64,000 bases of DNA from Roseisolibacter agri (lineage in GTDB: Bacteria > Gemmatimonadota > Gemmatimonadetes > Gemmatimonadales > Gemmatimonadaceae), in assembly GCF_030159095.1 (NCBI RefSeq), contig NZ_BRXS01000006.1:124001-188000 (forward strand), in the 5' to 3' direction. The first letter of the stretch is position 1. Each line of letters begins with the position of its first letter. Shown here in pieces: positions 25,019 to 34,381 of this stretch. The notes beneath the pieces are model-generated. The model was given only the letters and a program-made list of their open reading frames with translations. It did no database searches and had not been told where the DNA came from. Made by a program: the position numbers and the translations under genes.

Positions 25019-25336
25019 TCAGCCGAGGGTGATGTCCTTGATGCGGATCTCGGTGTAGCCCTGCCGGTGGCCCTGCTTGCGGGCGTAGTTCTTCCGGCGC
25101 TTGAACTTGAAGACCACGATCTTGTCGCCGAGGCCGTGCTTGACGATCTCCGCCGTGACCTTCGCACCGGAGAGCGTGGGGACGCCCGTGCGGACGGTGC
25201 CGTTGTCGGAGCCGAGGAGGACCTCGTTGAACTCGACGTCGTGGCCCGCCTCGCCCAGGAGCGAAGGCACGCGCAGCGTCTTGCCCGGCTCGGCGCGGAA
25301 CTGCTTGCCGCCGGTGCGGATGATAGCGTAGGTCAT
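25019..25336 (-). CDS. rplU: 50S ribosomal protein L21
   Basis: A 105-residue ribosomal protein that binds 23S r[17 protein letters not shown] at the start and the basic [20 protein letters not shown] near the end are family hallmarks. It is first gene of the rplU-rpmA operon, with a promoter immediately upstream, so it can be transcribed independently of rng. Confidence 0.98.
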   Translation of the reverse strand: MTYAIIRTGGKQFRAEPGKTLRVPSLLGEAGHDVEFNEVLLGSDNGTVRTGVPTLSGAKVTAEIVKHGLGDKIVVFKFKRRKNYARKQGHRQGYTEIRIKDITLG

Positions 25337-25372
25337 GACAGGAAACCTGATGCGGTGACGTGAGAGCCTAGA

Positions 25373-25401
25373 AGCTTATCCTGCCTAGGCTTAGGTGTCA
25401 A
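25373..25401 (-). promoter_or_regulatory. Sigma-70-type promoter for rplU-rpmA
   Basis: On the minus strand, TTGACA (25396-25401), 17 bp, then TAAGCT (25373-25378), about 37 nt before the rplU ATG. The -35 is perfect and the spacing ideal; the -10 is a weak match. It lies in the low-GC gap after rng. Confidence 0.65.
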
Positions 25402-25410
25402 CCCAACGGC

Positions 25411-26982
25411 TCAGGCCACCGCATACTGGTCCGTGACGTCCCGGCCGGCGCCCTTCACCACCAGCTTGAACTCGTCCGGCTTCAGCAGCGGATCGTCGCG
25501 CAGCTCCAGCGTGAAGCCCACCGTCTTCTCGAGCTTCCGCACCAGGTCCTGCTCCTCGGTCAGCACGTGGAGCGCCGTCTCGGGGTGCAGGCGGACCATC
25601 AGCGGGTCGCGCTTCCCCTCCGACGCCATCCGCTTCACCGAGCGTTCCATCCGCCGCAGCACCGTCTCGGGGGTGAAGATCCGGCCCGTCCCGGCGCAGG
25701 TCGGGCACGGCGCCGTCATGCTCTGCAGGTGGCTCTGTCGCACGCGCTGGCGGGTCATCTCGATCAGCCCCAGGTCGCTCACCTGGTAGGCCTTGGTCCG
25801 CGCCCGGTCGCGCGACAGCGCCTGCCGCAGCTCCTGCAGCACCCGGTCGCGGTTCGACTGCGTCTCCATGTCGATGAAGTCGCAGACGATGATCCCGCCC
25901 ACGTCGCGCAGCCGCAGCTGCCGGGCGACCTCGCGGGCCGCCTCGACGTTGGTCTTGAGGCTCGTCTTCTCGGGATCCTTCTTCCCGACGAATCGGCCCG
26001 AGTTCACGTCCACCGAGACCAGCGCCTCGGTCGGCTCGATGATCAGGTAGCCGCCGGATGGCAGGTCGCAGCGCCGCTTGAACAGGTCGCGGATCTCGGT
26101 CTCGATGTCGTACTTGTCGAACAGCGGGACCGGCTCCTCGTACAGCTTGACCCGCTCCGCCAGCTCGTCGGCCGCGATCCCCTTGAGGTACTCCTGGATC
26201 TCGTGGAAGACGGCCTTCGAGTCGACGACCAGCGAGTCGACCTTGTCGCTGAACAGGTCGCGCACCAGGCCGCGCGTGAGGCTCGTCTCCTGGTGGATGA
26301 GCGCCGGCGCGCGCATGAAGCGGGTCTTCCGCTTGATGCGCTTCCAGTTGTTCATCAGCGTCGACAGCTCGCGCCCGAACGTCTCCTGCGAAGCGTCCTC
26401 GGAGACGGTGCGCACGATCACGCCCCCCTCGTCGGGCGGCAGGACGGCGCCGGCCATCTCCTTCAGCTTCCGGCGCTGGTCGCGCTCCGAGATCTTGCGG
26501 CTCACGCCCACGCGCGAGGCGTGCGGCATGTAGACGAGGAAGCGGCCGGCGAGCGAGACCTGCGCGGTGACGCGCGGTCCCTTCGTCGAGATGGGCTCCT
26601 TCGAGACCTGGACGAGGAGGTCCTGCCCCTTCTTCAGGACGTCCTGGATCGGCGGCGCCTCCTTCCGGCGGCGTCCCCCCGTCTTCTTGGGGGGCGCGTC
26701 GGGCGCCTCGTCCTCGTCGTCGTCCTCGTCAGGCTCGTCCGGGTCCTCGTCCTCGTCGAAGACGAGGTCGGAGGCGTGCAGGAAGGCCGCCTTGTCCGTC
26801 CCGATGTTGACGAACGCCGCCTGGATGCCGGGCAGCACCGCCTCGACCTTGCCGAGGTAGACGTCGCCCACCATGCGGCGGGCGTCCGGACGATCGACCA
26901 GCAGCTCGACGAGCTGGTCGTCCTCCAGGATCGCGACCCGGGTCTCCCGCGGGGACGCGTTGATGAGAATGTCGCGCTTCAT
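25411..26982 (-). CDS. rng: Ribonuclease G/E
   Basis: A 523-residue endoribonuclease acting in rRNA maturation and mRNA decay. The S1 domain (GDVYLGKVEAVLPGIQAAFV) is interrupted at about 76-110 by a highly acidic stretch followed by a basic KKTGGRRRKEAPP. The RNase H-like core, with catalytic aspartates in SVDVNSGRFVG and the later IIVCDFIDM, is intact. The zinc-link CPTCAGTG is present, which in the family mediates dimer/tetramer formation. No C-terminal degradosome scaffold, so closer to RNase G in size. Upstream of rplU-rpmA, as in many bacteria. Confidence 0.95.
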   Translation of the reverse strand: MKRDILINASPRETRVAILEDDQLVELLVDRPDARRMVGDVYLGKVEAVLPGIQAAFVNIGTDKAAFLHASDLVFDEDEDPDEPDEDDDEDEAPDAPPKKTGGRRRKEAPPIQDVLKKGQDLLVQVSKEPISTKGPRVTAQVSLAGRFLVYMPHASRVGVSRKISERDQRRKLKEMAGAVLPPDEGGVIVRTVSEDASQETFGRELSTLMNNWKRIKRKTRFMRAPALIHQETSLTRGLVRDLFSDKVDSLVVDSKAVFHEIQEYLKGIAADELAERVKLYEEPVPLFDKYDIETEIRDLFKRRCDLPSGGYLIIEPTEALVSVDVNSGRFVGKKDPEKTSLKTNVEAAREVARQLRLRDVGGIIVCDFIDMETQSNRDRVLQELRQALSRDRARTKAYQVSDLGLIEMTRQRVRQSHLQSMTAPCPTCAGTGRIFTPETVLRRMERSVKRMASEGKRDPLMVRLHPETALHVLTEEQDLVRKLEKTVGFTLELRDDPLLKPDEFKLVVKGAGRDVTDQYAVA

Positions 26983-27422
26983 TCCGGACGGCCCCGGCGA
27001 CGGCCGCCGGCGACCCGGCGGTGCGGCGGGCGGGGCCCGGCGAGAAGGTGGGGGCGGCCTGCACGCCCGGACGGGCCGGGACGGGCGGAGCGCCGGCTGG
27101 AGGACTCGTCACCCCGAGCGCGATCGTCCATGCGCCGCCCGGCCGGACTTCAGCGCCGCGAGGCCGGCCACGCCCCAGGGGCGTCGCGCGGCCGGGCACG
27201 TCCGGCGTGGAACGAGGGTGCATGCGATCGGGTGCGCGGGGGTGCGCGCGTATAGCCTGGCGCGGGACGAGGCGGCGCCCGCCGTCGGCGGGCACCAATG
27301 GCCGTGCGCGGCGGGCCGGAGTCGCCGACCCGCCGCACGCGTGGCGTCGTTCGACGGCGCCACGTCCCAACGTTACTCGCGCGCGCGCCCTCCCGGCAAT
27401 GCGCCGGGCGCGCTCCGCCCCC
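26983..27422. other. 440-nt intergenic region, no gene seen
   Basis: Between the rng start and the 3' end of the methyltransferase-like gene, both minus. The sequence is GC-rich. Open frames here have no protein-like composition. A TATAC sequence at about 27250 (minus strand) could be part of an rng promoter, but no matching -35 was found. Confidence 0.4.
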
Positions 27423-28007
27423 TCAGCCCCCGGTCTGCCGCCGCCAGGTCCAGTAGGCCAGCCAGGCCATCACGCCCAGGAATCCCAGCGCCGCCTGCCA
27501 CTCGCGGTGGAACAGGTAGAGCTTGAGGTCGAACGGCGGCGCGTCGCCCGAGGCCGCGGAGCCCCCGCCCCGCCACGGCGTCACGCGCGGCACGAACGAC
27601 GGCACGTGGCGCTCCCACTCCGCGTACGCGTCCGGGAAGCGCGCGCTCACGAACGCGCGCTCGCGCTTGATGACCGGCGCGTAGACAGCCAGCCAGAACA
27701 CCGCGACCGCCACCAGCAGCGCCCAGTGCACCGCGAGCGCGCACCCGGCCGCGAGGAGGAAGCTGCCGAAGTAGAGCGGGTTGCGCGTGTGCGCGTACGG
27801 GCCGGTCGTCGCGAGGCGGTCGTTCTTGACGATGTGGCCCGCGGCCCACGCGCGGATCACGAGGCCGATCACCGCGACCGCCGCGCCCAGCGCGAGCGAC
27901 CGCCACGAAAGCCAGGGCGAGCGGGTCGCGCCCCACAGGTAGAGCGCGGCGACGACGAAGCCCAGCGGCACCCGGAGCCGCTGGATCGACCAGGGCTTCT
28001 TGCTCAA
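27423..28007 (-). CDS. Isoprenylcysteine carboxyl methyltransferase-like membrane protein
   Basis: A 194-residue protein with about four membrane helices and the ICMT/PEMT-type segment GPYAHTRNPLYFGSFLLAAG (residues ~68-88), followed by the ERAFVSARFPDAYAEWERHVPSFVP tail. Bacterial members methylate lipids or small molecules with SAM; the substrate here is unknown. The start is TTG at 28007, overlapping the acyl-CoA dehydrogenase stop (TTGA) and preceded by AGGAG. No better start exists. Likely coupled to the dehydrogenase gene. Confidence 0.8.
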   Translation of the reverse strand: MSKKPWSIQRLRVPLGFVVAALYLWGATRSPWLSWRSLALGAAVAVIGLVIRAWAAGHIVKNDRLATTGPYAHTRNPLYFGSFLLAAGCALAVHWALLVAVAVFWLAVYAPVIKRERAFVSARFPDAYAEWERHVPSFVPRVTPWRGGGSAASGDAPPFDLKLYLFHREWQAALGFLGVMAWLAYWTWRRQTGG

Positions 28008-29221
28008 TCCGCGAGCTCCTTCAGCAGGTGCCGCGCGATCACCAGGCGCTGGACCTCGCTCGTGCCCTCGCCGATCTCGCAGATCTTGGCGTCGCGCATC
28101 ATGCGCTCGACGGGATAGTCCTTCGTGTAGCCGTAGCCGCCGTGGATCTGGATCGACTTGATCGTGGCGCGCATCGAGAGCTCGCTGCAGAACAGCTTCG
28201 CCATCGCCGCCTCCTTGCCGAACGGGCGGCCCGCCTGCGCGAGCTTCGTCGCCGCGTACAGCAGGTGCTTCCCGGCCTCGATCTCGGTCGCCATGTCGGC
28301 GAGCGGGAACGAGACGCCCTGGAAGTTCACGATCGCCTGCCCGAACTGCTTGCGCTCCGTGCTGTACTTCAGCGCCGCCTCGAACGCCCCCTCGGCCAGG
28401 CCGAGCGAGAGCGCCGCGATGCCGATGCGTCCCGCGTCGAGCGTGCGCATGAAGTTCACGAAGCCCAGCCCCTCCTCGCCCAGGAGGTTCTCGGCCGGCA
28501 CCTCGACGTCCTCGAAGATCAGCTCCGACGTGTCGGAGGCGCGCCACCCGAGCTTGTCCTCCTTCTTGCCGGCGCGGAACCCGGGGAGCGGCGTGATCGA
28601 GTCGTCGTGCCCCACGCCGAGCGCGCGCGCCTGCGCGACGTCGCACGTCTCCTTCGTGAGGATGAAGGAGCTGATCCCCTTCGTCCCCTTCGACGGATCG
28701 GTGACGGCGGTGACGACGAACACCTCGCCGACGGAGCCGTGCGTGATGAAGCGCTTGGCGCCGTTCAGGACGTAGTGGCCGTTCTTCCGCACCGCCGTCG
28801 TGCGCGTGCCGCCCGCATCGCTGCCGGCGTCGGGCTCCGTCAGGCCGAAGCCGCCGAGCACCTTGCCGCTCGCGAGGAGCGGGAGGTAGGCGGCCTTCTG
28901 GGCCTCCGTGCCGAAGTGGAAGATCGGCGACGTGCCGAGCGTCGTGTGCGCGGAGATCGTGATCGCGTGCGACGCGTCGACCTTCGCCATCTCGTAGATG
29001 GCGATGATGTAGCTCGTGAGGTCGAGGCCCGCGCCGCCGACCTCCTCGGGCCACGGCACGCCGAGGAGCCCGAGCTCCCCCATGCGCTTCACGTTCTCCC
29101 ACGGGAAGCGCGACTCCTCGTCGAGCCGCGCCGCGACCGGCTGCACCTCGTCCTGGGCGAACGCGCGCACCATCTCGCGCACGGCGTGGTGCTGGTCGTC
29201 GAAGTACTGCGAGTCGTCCAT
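28004..29221 (-). CDS. Acyl-CoA dehydrogenase
   Basis: A 405-residue FAD enzyme that makes the 2,3-enoyl-CoA in fatty-acid or branched-chain acyl-CoA breakdown. The FAD/substrate signature GFGLTEPDAGSDAGG, the RKQFGQAIVNFQG helix and the C-terminal QIHGGYGYTKDYPVERMMRD followed by ICEIGEGTSEVQR with the expected catalytic Glu are present. This is the short/medium-chain pattern. Electrons would pass to ETF, not encoded here. The chain specificity is not predictable from the sequence. Confidence 0.95.
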   Translation of the reverse strand: MDDSQYFDDQHHAVREMVRAFAQDEVQPVAARLDEESRFPWENVKRMGELGLLGVPWPEEVGGAGLDLTSYIIAIYEMAKVDASHAITISAHTTLGTSPIFHFGTEAQKAAYLPLLASGKVLGGFGLTEPDAGSDAGGTRTTAVRKNGHYVLNGAKRFITHGSVGEVFVVTAVTDPSKGTKGISSFILTKETCDVAQARALGVGHDDSITPLPGFRAGKKEDKLGWRASDTSELIFEDVEVPAENLLGEEGLGFVNFMRTLDAGRIGIAALSLGLAEGAFEAALKYSTERKQFGQAIVNFQGVSFPLADMATEIEAGKHLLYAATKLAQAGRPFGKEAAMAKLFCSELSMRATIKSIQIHGGYGYTKDYPVERMMRDAKICEIGEGTSEVQRLVIARHLLKELAD

Positions 29222-29358
29222 ATGCCGTCGCCGCCCGCGGGGCGTGTCCACTGGTCCGGGAGGGGCGCGCCGAACGCGCCGCGCCGCCCGTCGGGCGGCA
29301 GCACCGAAAGCTCGCCGGTCGGGCGACCGCGCACCAGTCGGCGCGCGTTCGCGCGCGG

Positions 29359-31437
29359 TCAGGCCGCCTCGGTGCCCTCGGCCTCGCGGAGCGCCGTCAG
29401 GAAGCGGGCGCCGTACTTCTCCAGCTTCGCCGGGCCCACGCCACGCACCTCGCCCATGGCGGAGAGCGTGCGCGGCCGCCGCACCGCCAGCTCCGCCAGC
29501 GTGCGATCGGGGAACACGACGTACGCGGGCACCTGCTCCGCGCGCGCCAGCTCGCCGCGCACGGCCTTCAGCGCCGCGAAGAGCGCTGCCTCCTCGGGGC
29601 CGAGCACCATCTCCTGCGACGGGGCGGGCGCGCTGGCGCCACCACCCGAGCGCGCGCGCGAGCGGCCGCCACCCGGCTTGGGCACCGCGGTCGGCAGCGC
29701 GGGCGCCGTCACCGTGTGCTTGATGCCGAGGCAGTTGTCACACCCCGAGCACTGGTTGCGCGCGGCCGGATCGCCGAAGTAGCGCAGCACGAAGTGCCGG
29801 CGGCACCCCGTGTGGTACGCGTACCGCTGCATCGCGTCGACCTTCGAGAGCTCGGCCCGGCGCCGGCGCTCCAACCCGTTCCAGTCGATGGGCGCGTCGG
29901 CGAGCGCGCGCCGTGGATCGGTGAGGCGCGTGCCGCCGCCCGCCCGCTCCACGACCACGAACTGGCGCGCCTGCAGCGCCTCGAGCACCGGAAGCGCCCC
30001 CTGCCCGCCGCCCATGCCCGGCGGCAGCGCGTCGAGGTCGACGATCGCTCCCGACTCCAGCTGCTTGCCCGCGATGCGCCAGAGCGCGCGCAGGAGCTCG
30101 AGCGCCATCGGGTCGCTGCCGAGCTCCCGCTTGATGCGGTCGGGCGTCGCCAGCAGGCGCACGTGCACGCGCGACGGCGACTCCGACTCGGTGCGGATGA
30201 GGTCCGCCTGCGACATCACGCGCAGCGCGCTCTCGACCTCGCGCGCGCTCACCTTCCCCGGCAGCGCGACCGCGAGATCCTCGGCGCCGTACTGCACGAG
30301 GCCCGAGCGGTCGGCGTCGCGGCGCAGGCGCTCGAACACCTGCTCGACCAGCTGCCGCTCCGGATACGCGCCCTTGATGAAGAACTCGTGCGTGAAGCGG
30401 TCGGGGAACGAGTGCAGCAGGAAGACCTCGGACGGCAGGCCATCGCGGCCCGCGCGTCCCGCCTCCTGGTAGTACGCCTCCAGCGAGCCGGGCATCGCGT
30501 GGTGCACGACGAGGCGCACGTTGGGCTTGTCGATGCCCATGCCGAACGCGTTGGTCGCCACGATGGCGCGCACGTCCTCGTTCATGAACGAGTCCTGCAC
30601 CTCGTGGCGGTGCGCGTCGTCGAGGCCCGCGTGATACGCCACCGTCGGGATCTTCGCGCGCGTCAGCACCTCGGTCACGCGCTCCACCGACTTGCGCGTG
30701 GACGCGTAGACGATCGCCTGGCCGTCGTTGCGCGCGAGCACGTCCGCGAGCGCCGCGTCCTTCTCGCGGTCGCCCTTCACCGGCACCACGTGGTAGTGCA
30801 GGTTCGTGCGGTCGAAGCCCGTGATGACCGTCTCGGGCTCGTGCAGGCCGAGCTGCGCGGCGATGTCGCGGCGGACCTCGGGCGTGGCCGTCGCGGTGAG
30901 CGCGATCGTCACCGGATCGCCGAGCGCCTCGCGCACGCGCCGCATGCGCAGGTAGGAGGGCCGGAAGTCGTGCCCCCACTCGCTGATGCAGTGCGCCTCG
31001 TCCACCGCCAGCAGCGCCACGCCCATCTCGCGCAGCCGATCGGCCGTGTTGCCGAAGTCGAAGCGCTCGGGCGCGACGTAGAGCAGCTTCAGCTCTCCGC
31101 GTGCCGCGCGCGTGAAGCGCTCCTGCGCCTGCGCGGTCGTGAGCGTGCTGTTGATGAACGCCGCCGGCAGGCCGCGCGCGGTGAGCGCGTCGACCTGGTC
31201 CTTCATCAGCGAGATGAGCGGCGACACGACGACCGTGAGGCCCGGCAGCAGCAGCGCCGGCACCTGGTAGCAGAGCGACTTGCCGCCGCCGGTGGGCAGG
31301 ATGACGAGCGTGTCCCGCCCCTCGAGCACGGCGCGCACGGCGCGCTCCTGTCCGGGGCGGAACTCCGGATAGCCGAAGCGCGCCCGCAGCAGCGCGCGGG
31401 CGTCGTCGAGCGTCGGCGTCGTCACCTGCTGCGACAT
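29359..31437 (-). CDS. recQ: ATP-dependent DNA helicase RecQ
   Basis: A 692-residue 3'-5' DNA helicase. Walker A LPTGGGKS at about 47-54, the DEAH box VDEAHCISEWGHDFRPSY, motif VI YYQEAGRAGRDG, and a RecQ-Ct zinc region with cysteines (TGCRRHFVLRYFGD, then QCSGCDNC) are intact. A Gly/Arg-rich linker leads to a C-terminal HRDC domain (last ~75 residues, ALKAVRGELARAEQVPAYVV). It functions in recombination and fork repair. A GCGCGC hairpin (29341-29356) follows the stop. A 137-nt gap to the acyl-CoA dehydrogenase holds no gene. Confidence 0.96.
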   Translation of the reverse strand: MSQQVTTPTLDDARALLRARFGYPEFRPGQERAVRAVLEGRDTLVILPTGGGKSLCYQVPALLLPGLTVVVSPLISLMKDQVDALTARGLPAAFINSTLTTAQAQERFTRAARGELKLLYVAPERFDFGNTADRLREMGVALLAVDEAHCISEWGHDFRPSYLRMRRVREALGDPVTIALTATATPEVRRDIAAQLGLHEPETVITGFDRTNLHYHVVPVKGDREKDAALADVLARNDGQAIVYASTRKSVERVTEVLTRAKIPTVAYHAGLDDAHRHEVQDSFMNEDVRAIVATNAFGMGIDKPNVRLVVHHAMPGSLEAYYQEAGRAGRDGLPSEVFLLHSFPDRFTHEFFIKGAYPERQLVEQVFERLRRDADRSGLVQYGAEDLAVALPGKVSAREVESALRVMSQADLIRTESESPSRVHVRLLATPDRIKRELGSDPMALELLRALWRIAGKQLESGAIVDLDALPPGMGGGQGALPVLEALQARQFVVVERAGGGTRLTDPRRALADAPIDWNGLERRRRAELSKVDAMQRYAYHTGCRRHFVLRYFGDPAARNQCSGCDNCLGIKHTVTAPALPTAVPKPGGGRSRARSGGGASAPAPSQEMVLGPEEAALFAALKAVRGELARAEQVPAYVVFPDRTLAELAVRRPRTLSAMGEVRGVGPAKLEKYGARFLTALREAEGTEAA

Positions 31438-31533
31438 TCGGTCAAGCTACTCGCGTCGCGCGTGCTCGGCGGACCACCGCCACGCGCCAGGGATGATTCG
31501 AACGCACCACGGCGGTGCGCGGGAGCGGCAGGA

Positions 31534-34128
31534 TCAGACGGCGCGCGCGAAGTGGCCGCGCGTGAACGCGGACCCGACCACGGCGCGCACCGCGGCCACG
31601 TCGGGGCGCAGCCCGCCGGCGAGCGCGTCGAGCGCCGCGCGGTAGCCGCCGACGATCTCGCGGATCGGGTCGCCCGGCACGTTGAACACGAGCTGGAAGC
31701 CGCGGATCCCCGAGCGCCACAGCCGCGGCAGGTACTCCGCGCCCTCGACCGGCCGCGAGTGCAGCAGCCGGTTGCGGCAGGCCGAGTCGGTCGCGACCGG
31801 GAAGGTGTAGCCGGCCGGATCGGTGAGCTGCACGTTGGTGTGCTTCTTCACGCACAGGTCGCGGCACGTCGTCGGCTCGCGGTCGAACGCGGCGGAGAGG
31901 ACGCAGTGCTCGATCGTCATCCCCTCGGGGCGGCCGTAGACGAACGCGTCGAAGCCGTCGCCGTCCCACGGCGCGACCACCTGCGCCATCTCGTCGGCGG
32001 TCAGCTCGACCGAGAGGGTGAGCCGGCGGGCGCCCAGGCGGAACAGCTCCGCGGCCGTGTGCTGGTTGAAGCAGTTCACCGCATAGTCGGCGACGACGTC
32101 GCGGCCCGCGCGGCCGAACTCCATCATCAGCCCCGTGTGCCCCGTCAGCAGCGGCAGGCCCAGGTCGAGCCACTTCTGGACCGCGCGGCGCTCCTCGGGG
32201 CGCACGATGGTGGGCGTGCGGAGCCGCAGCGCGACGCCGCGCGCGGCCAGCTGCTCCTGCGCCGCGCGCACGCGCGCGACCGGCGGCGCGGGGTGCCGCA
32301 GGAACGGATCGAACACGACCTCCGTCGCGCCGCCCTCGGCTGCCAGGAGGGCGTCCTCGAGCGAGTAGACCGACGCCCGCAGCGCGAACGGCGCGACCGG
32401 CGCAGCAAGCTCGGCCGCAACGACGCCCCCCGCGTTCAGGGTTACGGCCTCCGCCGGCTCGATCCCCGACCATTCCGACGCGTCGGCGACCGGCGCGACG
32501 CGCGCCGGCACCTCGCTCGCCGTCCGCGCGCGCCCGATCGCCGCGGCGATGCGCTCCTCGCGCTCGGCCACGACGGCCTGGTGCGCCCAGTCGCGGCGCA
32601 GCAGCAGCTCGTCGGTCGCCTCCTGCCGCAGGCGATTCAGCTCGCTCACGGGCAGGAAGAGGCCGACGCCCAGCCCCGCGATGTCGAGCGCGCCGAGCGA
32701 GAACGGCGTCCCGCCCATGCGCCCGAGCTGCTCGCGAAGCTGCGGGACGTCCAGCGCGCGCTTGGAGGCCTGCGCCAGCGGCACGTCGCTGCGCACCGTG
32801 ACCTCGTCCTCGCCCGCGCGGAAGACGGCCTTCAGCGGGCCGCCCCCGTGGCCGAACAGGCGCACGTCGACGCGCGTCCGGCGCGCCTTGCTGCCGTCCG
32901 GCATCGCGGCGAAGCTCGCGCGGGCGCGCTCCAGCAGGGCCGCGTGCGACGTGCGCACCACGCGCCAGCCCAGCGGCACGCGACCGCGGGCGGCGATGGC
33001 CTGACGCGTCATGCCGGCGCGCGTCGCCAGCGTACGCGCCGCCGTGACGGTGAAGCCGGTGCTCGTGCCCGGCGTGCCGACCGGCGGCTCGAAGCCGACG
33101 CCGTCGCCCACGGCCAGCGGCTCGCGGACCTCGATCAGCAGGTCCGCGCCCTCGCGGCCGACGACCACGCCCAGCTCGACGCCGGCGTTGTCGGGCTGCG
33201 TGCGCGTGATGTACTCGCGCCCCTGCCGGCCGCCGTACATGCCGCCCGTGAACCCGCGGCTGTAGATCTGCACCAGCGGCTGCACCTCGGCGTCCGTCGG
33301 CGGCGCCCAGCTCCCGCGCTCGATCTGGTCGAGCCACTCGCGGTAGCCCTTCGTGACCGTGGCGACGTACTCGGGCTTCTTCTTGCGCCCCTCGATCTTG
33401 AGGCAGCCGACGCCCAGCTCCGCCAGCGCGGGCAGGTGGTCGTGCGCGGCGAGGTCCTTGGTCGAGATGAGGTAGCCGCGATCGAGCTCCTGCCCCTGGA
33501 GCACGTCCGTGAGGACGTAGTCCTTGCGGCAGCTCTGCGCGCACGAGCCGCGGTTGGCCGAGCGCTCGGAGATCATGCCGGACATGAAGCACTGCCCGGA
33601 GTACGAGATGCAGAGCGCGCCGTGCACGAACGTCTCGAGGCCGAGGTCCGGGACCGCGTCGCGGATCGCGCGGACGTCGTCGAGCGTGTTCTCGCGCGCC
33701 AGCACGACGCGCTCGACGCCCAGCTCGCGCATCACGAGCGCGCCGCTGACGTCGTGCACGGTCATCTGCGTCGAGCCGTGGATCTCCAGCGTCGGGTAGA
33801 CCTGCTGGATGAGGCGCACGATCCCCAGGTCCTGGACGATGGCCGCGTCGATGCCGCGGTCCATGCACTCGCCCAGGTAGGTCAGCGCGTCGGCCAGCTC
33901 GTCCGGCTTGATGAGGACGTTGAACGTCAGGTAGACGCGCGCGCCCTTCGCGTGCGCGATGGCGCACGCCTGCTCGAGCTCGTCGAGCGAGAGCTGGGCG
34001 CCCTCGTCGCGGGCGTTGAAGCGCGAGGCGCCCAGGTACACGGCGTCGGCGCCGTTCGCGACGGCAGCGCGGACGGCCTCCAGCGTACCGGCCGGGGCGA
34101 GGAGCTCGGGAACCTGACGGGTGCTCAT
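31534..34128 (-). CDS. U32 family peptidase / RlhA-like with C-terminal DUF3656 module
   Basis: An 864-residue protein. The N-terminal U32 domain starts PELLAPAGTLEAVRAAVANG and contains the U32 signature ETFVHGALCISYSGQCFMSG, then RGSCAQSCRKDY. These cysteines, and others near the C-terminus (TTCRDLC, DSACRNRLL), could hold an Fe-S cluster. The length and two-module layout resemble E. coli RlhA (YdcP), which hydroxylates 23S rRNA C2501. The same reaction here is inference. Start ATG 34128. A TATATT at 34138-34143 could be a -10 for a nearly leaderless mRNA. A 6-bp hairpin (31503-31519) lies after the stop. Confidence 0.88.
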   Translation of the reverse strand: MSTRQVPELLAPAGTLEAVRAAVANGADAVYLGASRFNARDEGAQLSLDELEQACAIAHAKGARVYLTFNVLIKPDELADALTYLGECMDRGIDAAIVQDLGIVRLIQQVYPTLEIHGSTQMTVHDVSGALVMRELGVERVVLARENTLDDVRAIRDAVPDLGLETFVHGALCISYSGQCFMSGMISERSANRGSCAQSCRKDYVLTDVLQGQELDRGYLISTKDLAAHDHLPALAELGVGCLKIEGRKKKPEYVATVTKGYREWLDQIERGSWAPPTDAEVQPLVQIYSRGFTGGMYGGRQGREYITRTQPDNAGVELGVVVGREGADLLIEVREPLAVGDGVGFEPPVGTPGTSTGFTVTAARTLATRAGMTRQAIAARGRVPLGWRVVRTSHAALLERARASFAAMPDGSKARRTRVDVRLFGHGGGPLKAVFRAGEDEVTVRSDVPLAQASKRALDVPQLREQLGRMGGTPFSLGALDIAGLGVGLFLPVSELNRLRQEATDELLLRRDWAHQAVVAEREERIAAAIGRARTASEVPARVAPVADASEWSGIEPAEAVTLNAGGVVAAELAAPVAPFALRASVYSLEDALLAAEGGATEVVFDPFLRHPAPPVARVRAAQEQLAARGVALRLRTPTIVRPEERRAVQKWLDLGLPLLTGHTGLMMEFGRAGRDVVADYAVNCFNQHTAAELFRLGARRLTLSVELTADEMAQVVAPWDGDGFDAFVYGRPEGMTIEHCVLSAAFDREPTTCRDLCVKKHTNVQLTDPAGYTFPVATDSACRNRLLHSRPVEGAEYLPRLWRSGIRGFQLVFNVPGDPIREIVGGYRAALDALAGGLRPDVAAVRAVVGSAFTRGHFARAV

Positions 34129-34381
34129 AAGCTGCGAAATATAAACGACTTGGGCACCCTGCGGCACCTCGGCTGCCGCGCTACTCTGGCGGCTTGGCAG
34201 CCACGCGCGTACCCCGGCGGCAATGCCAGGTTCGCCGTCGCGCGAGGGCCCGATGTGCCGGCCGTTGCATCTGCGCCAGCACGCGCGGCGGCTTGCATCG
34301 CGCCCATGAATGGCGGAGCTTGCCGGCAACGACTGCGGCCTCGGCGAGAACACGCGCGGCCGTCCACCTGCCTGTGCCTCC

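Noticed and set aside
24708-25336. Riboswitch or leader peptide upstream of rplU
   Set aside because: The short leader between promoter and rplU shows no stable structure or small frame that I could support.
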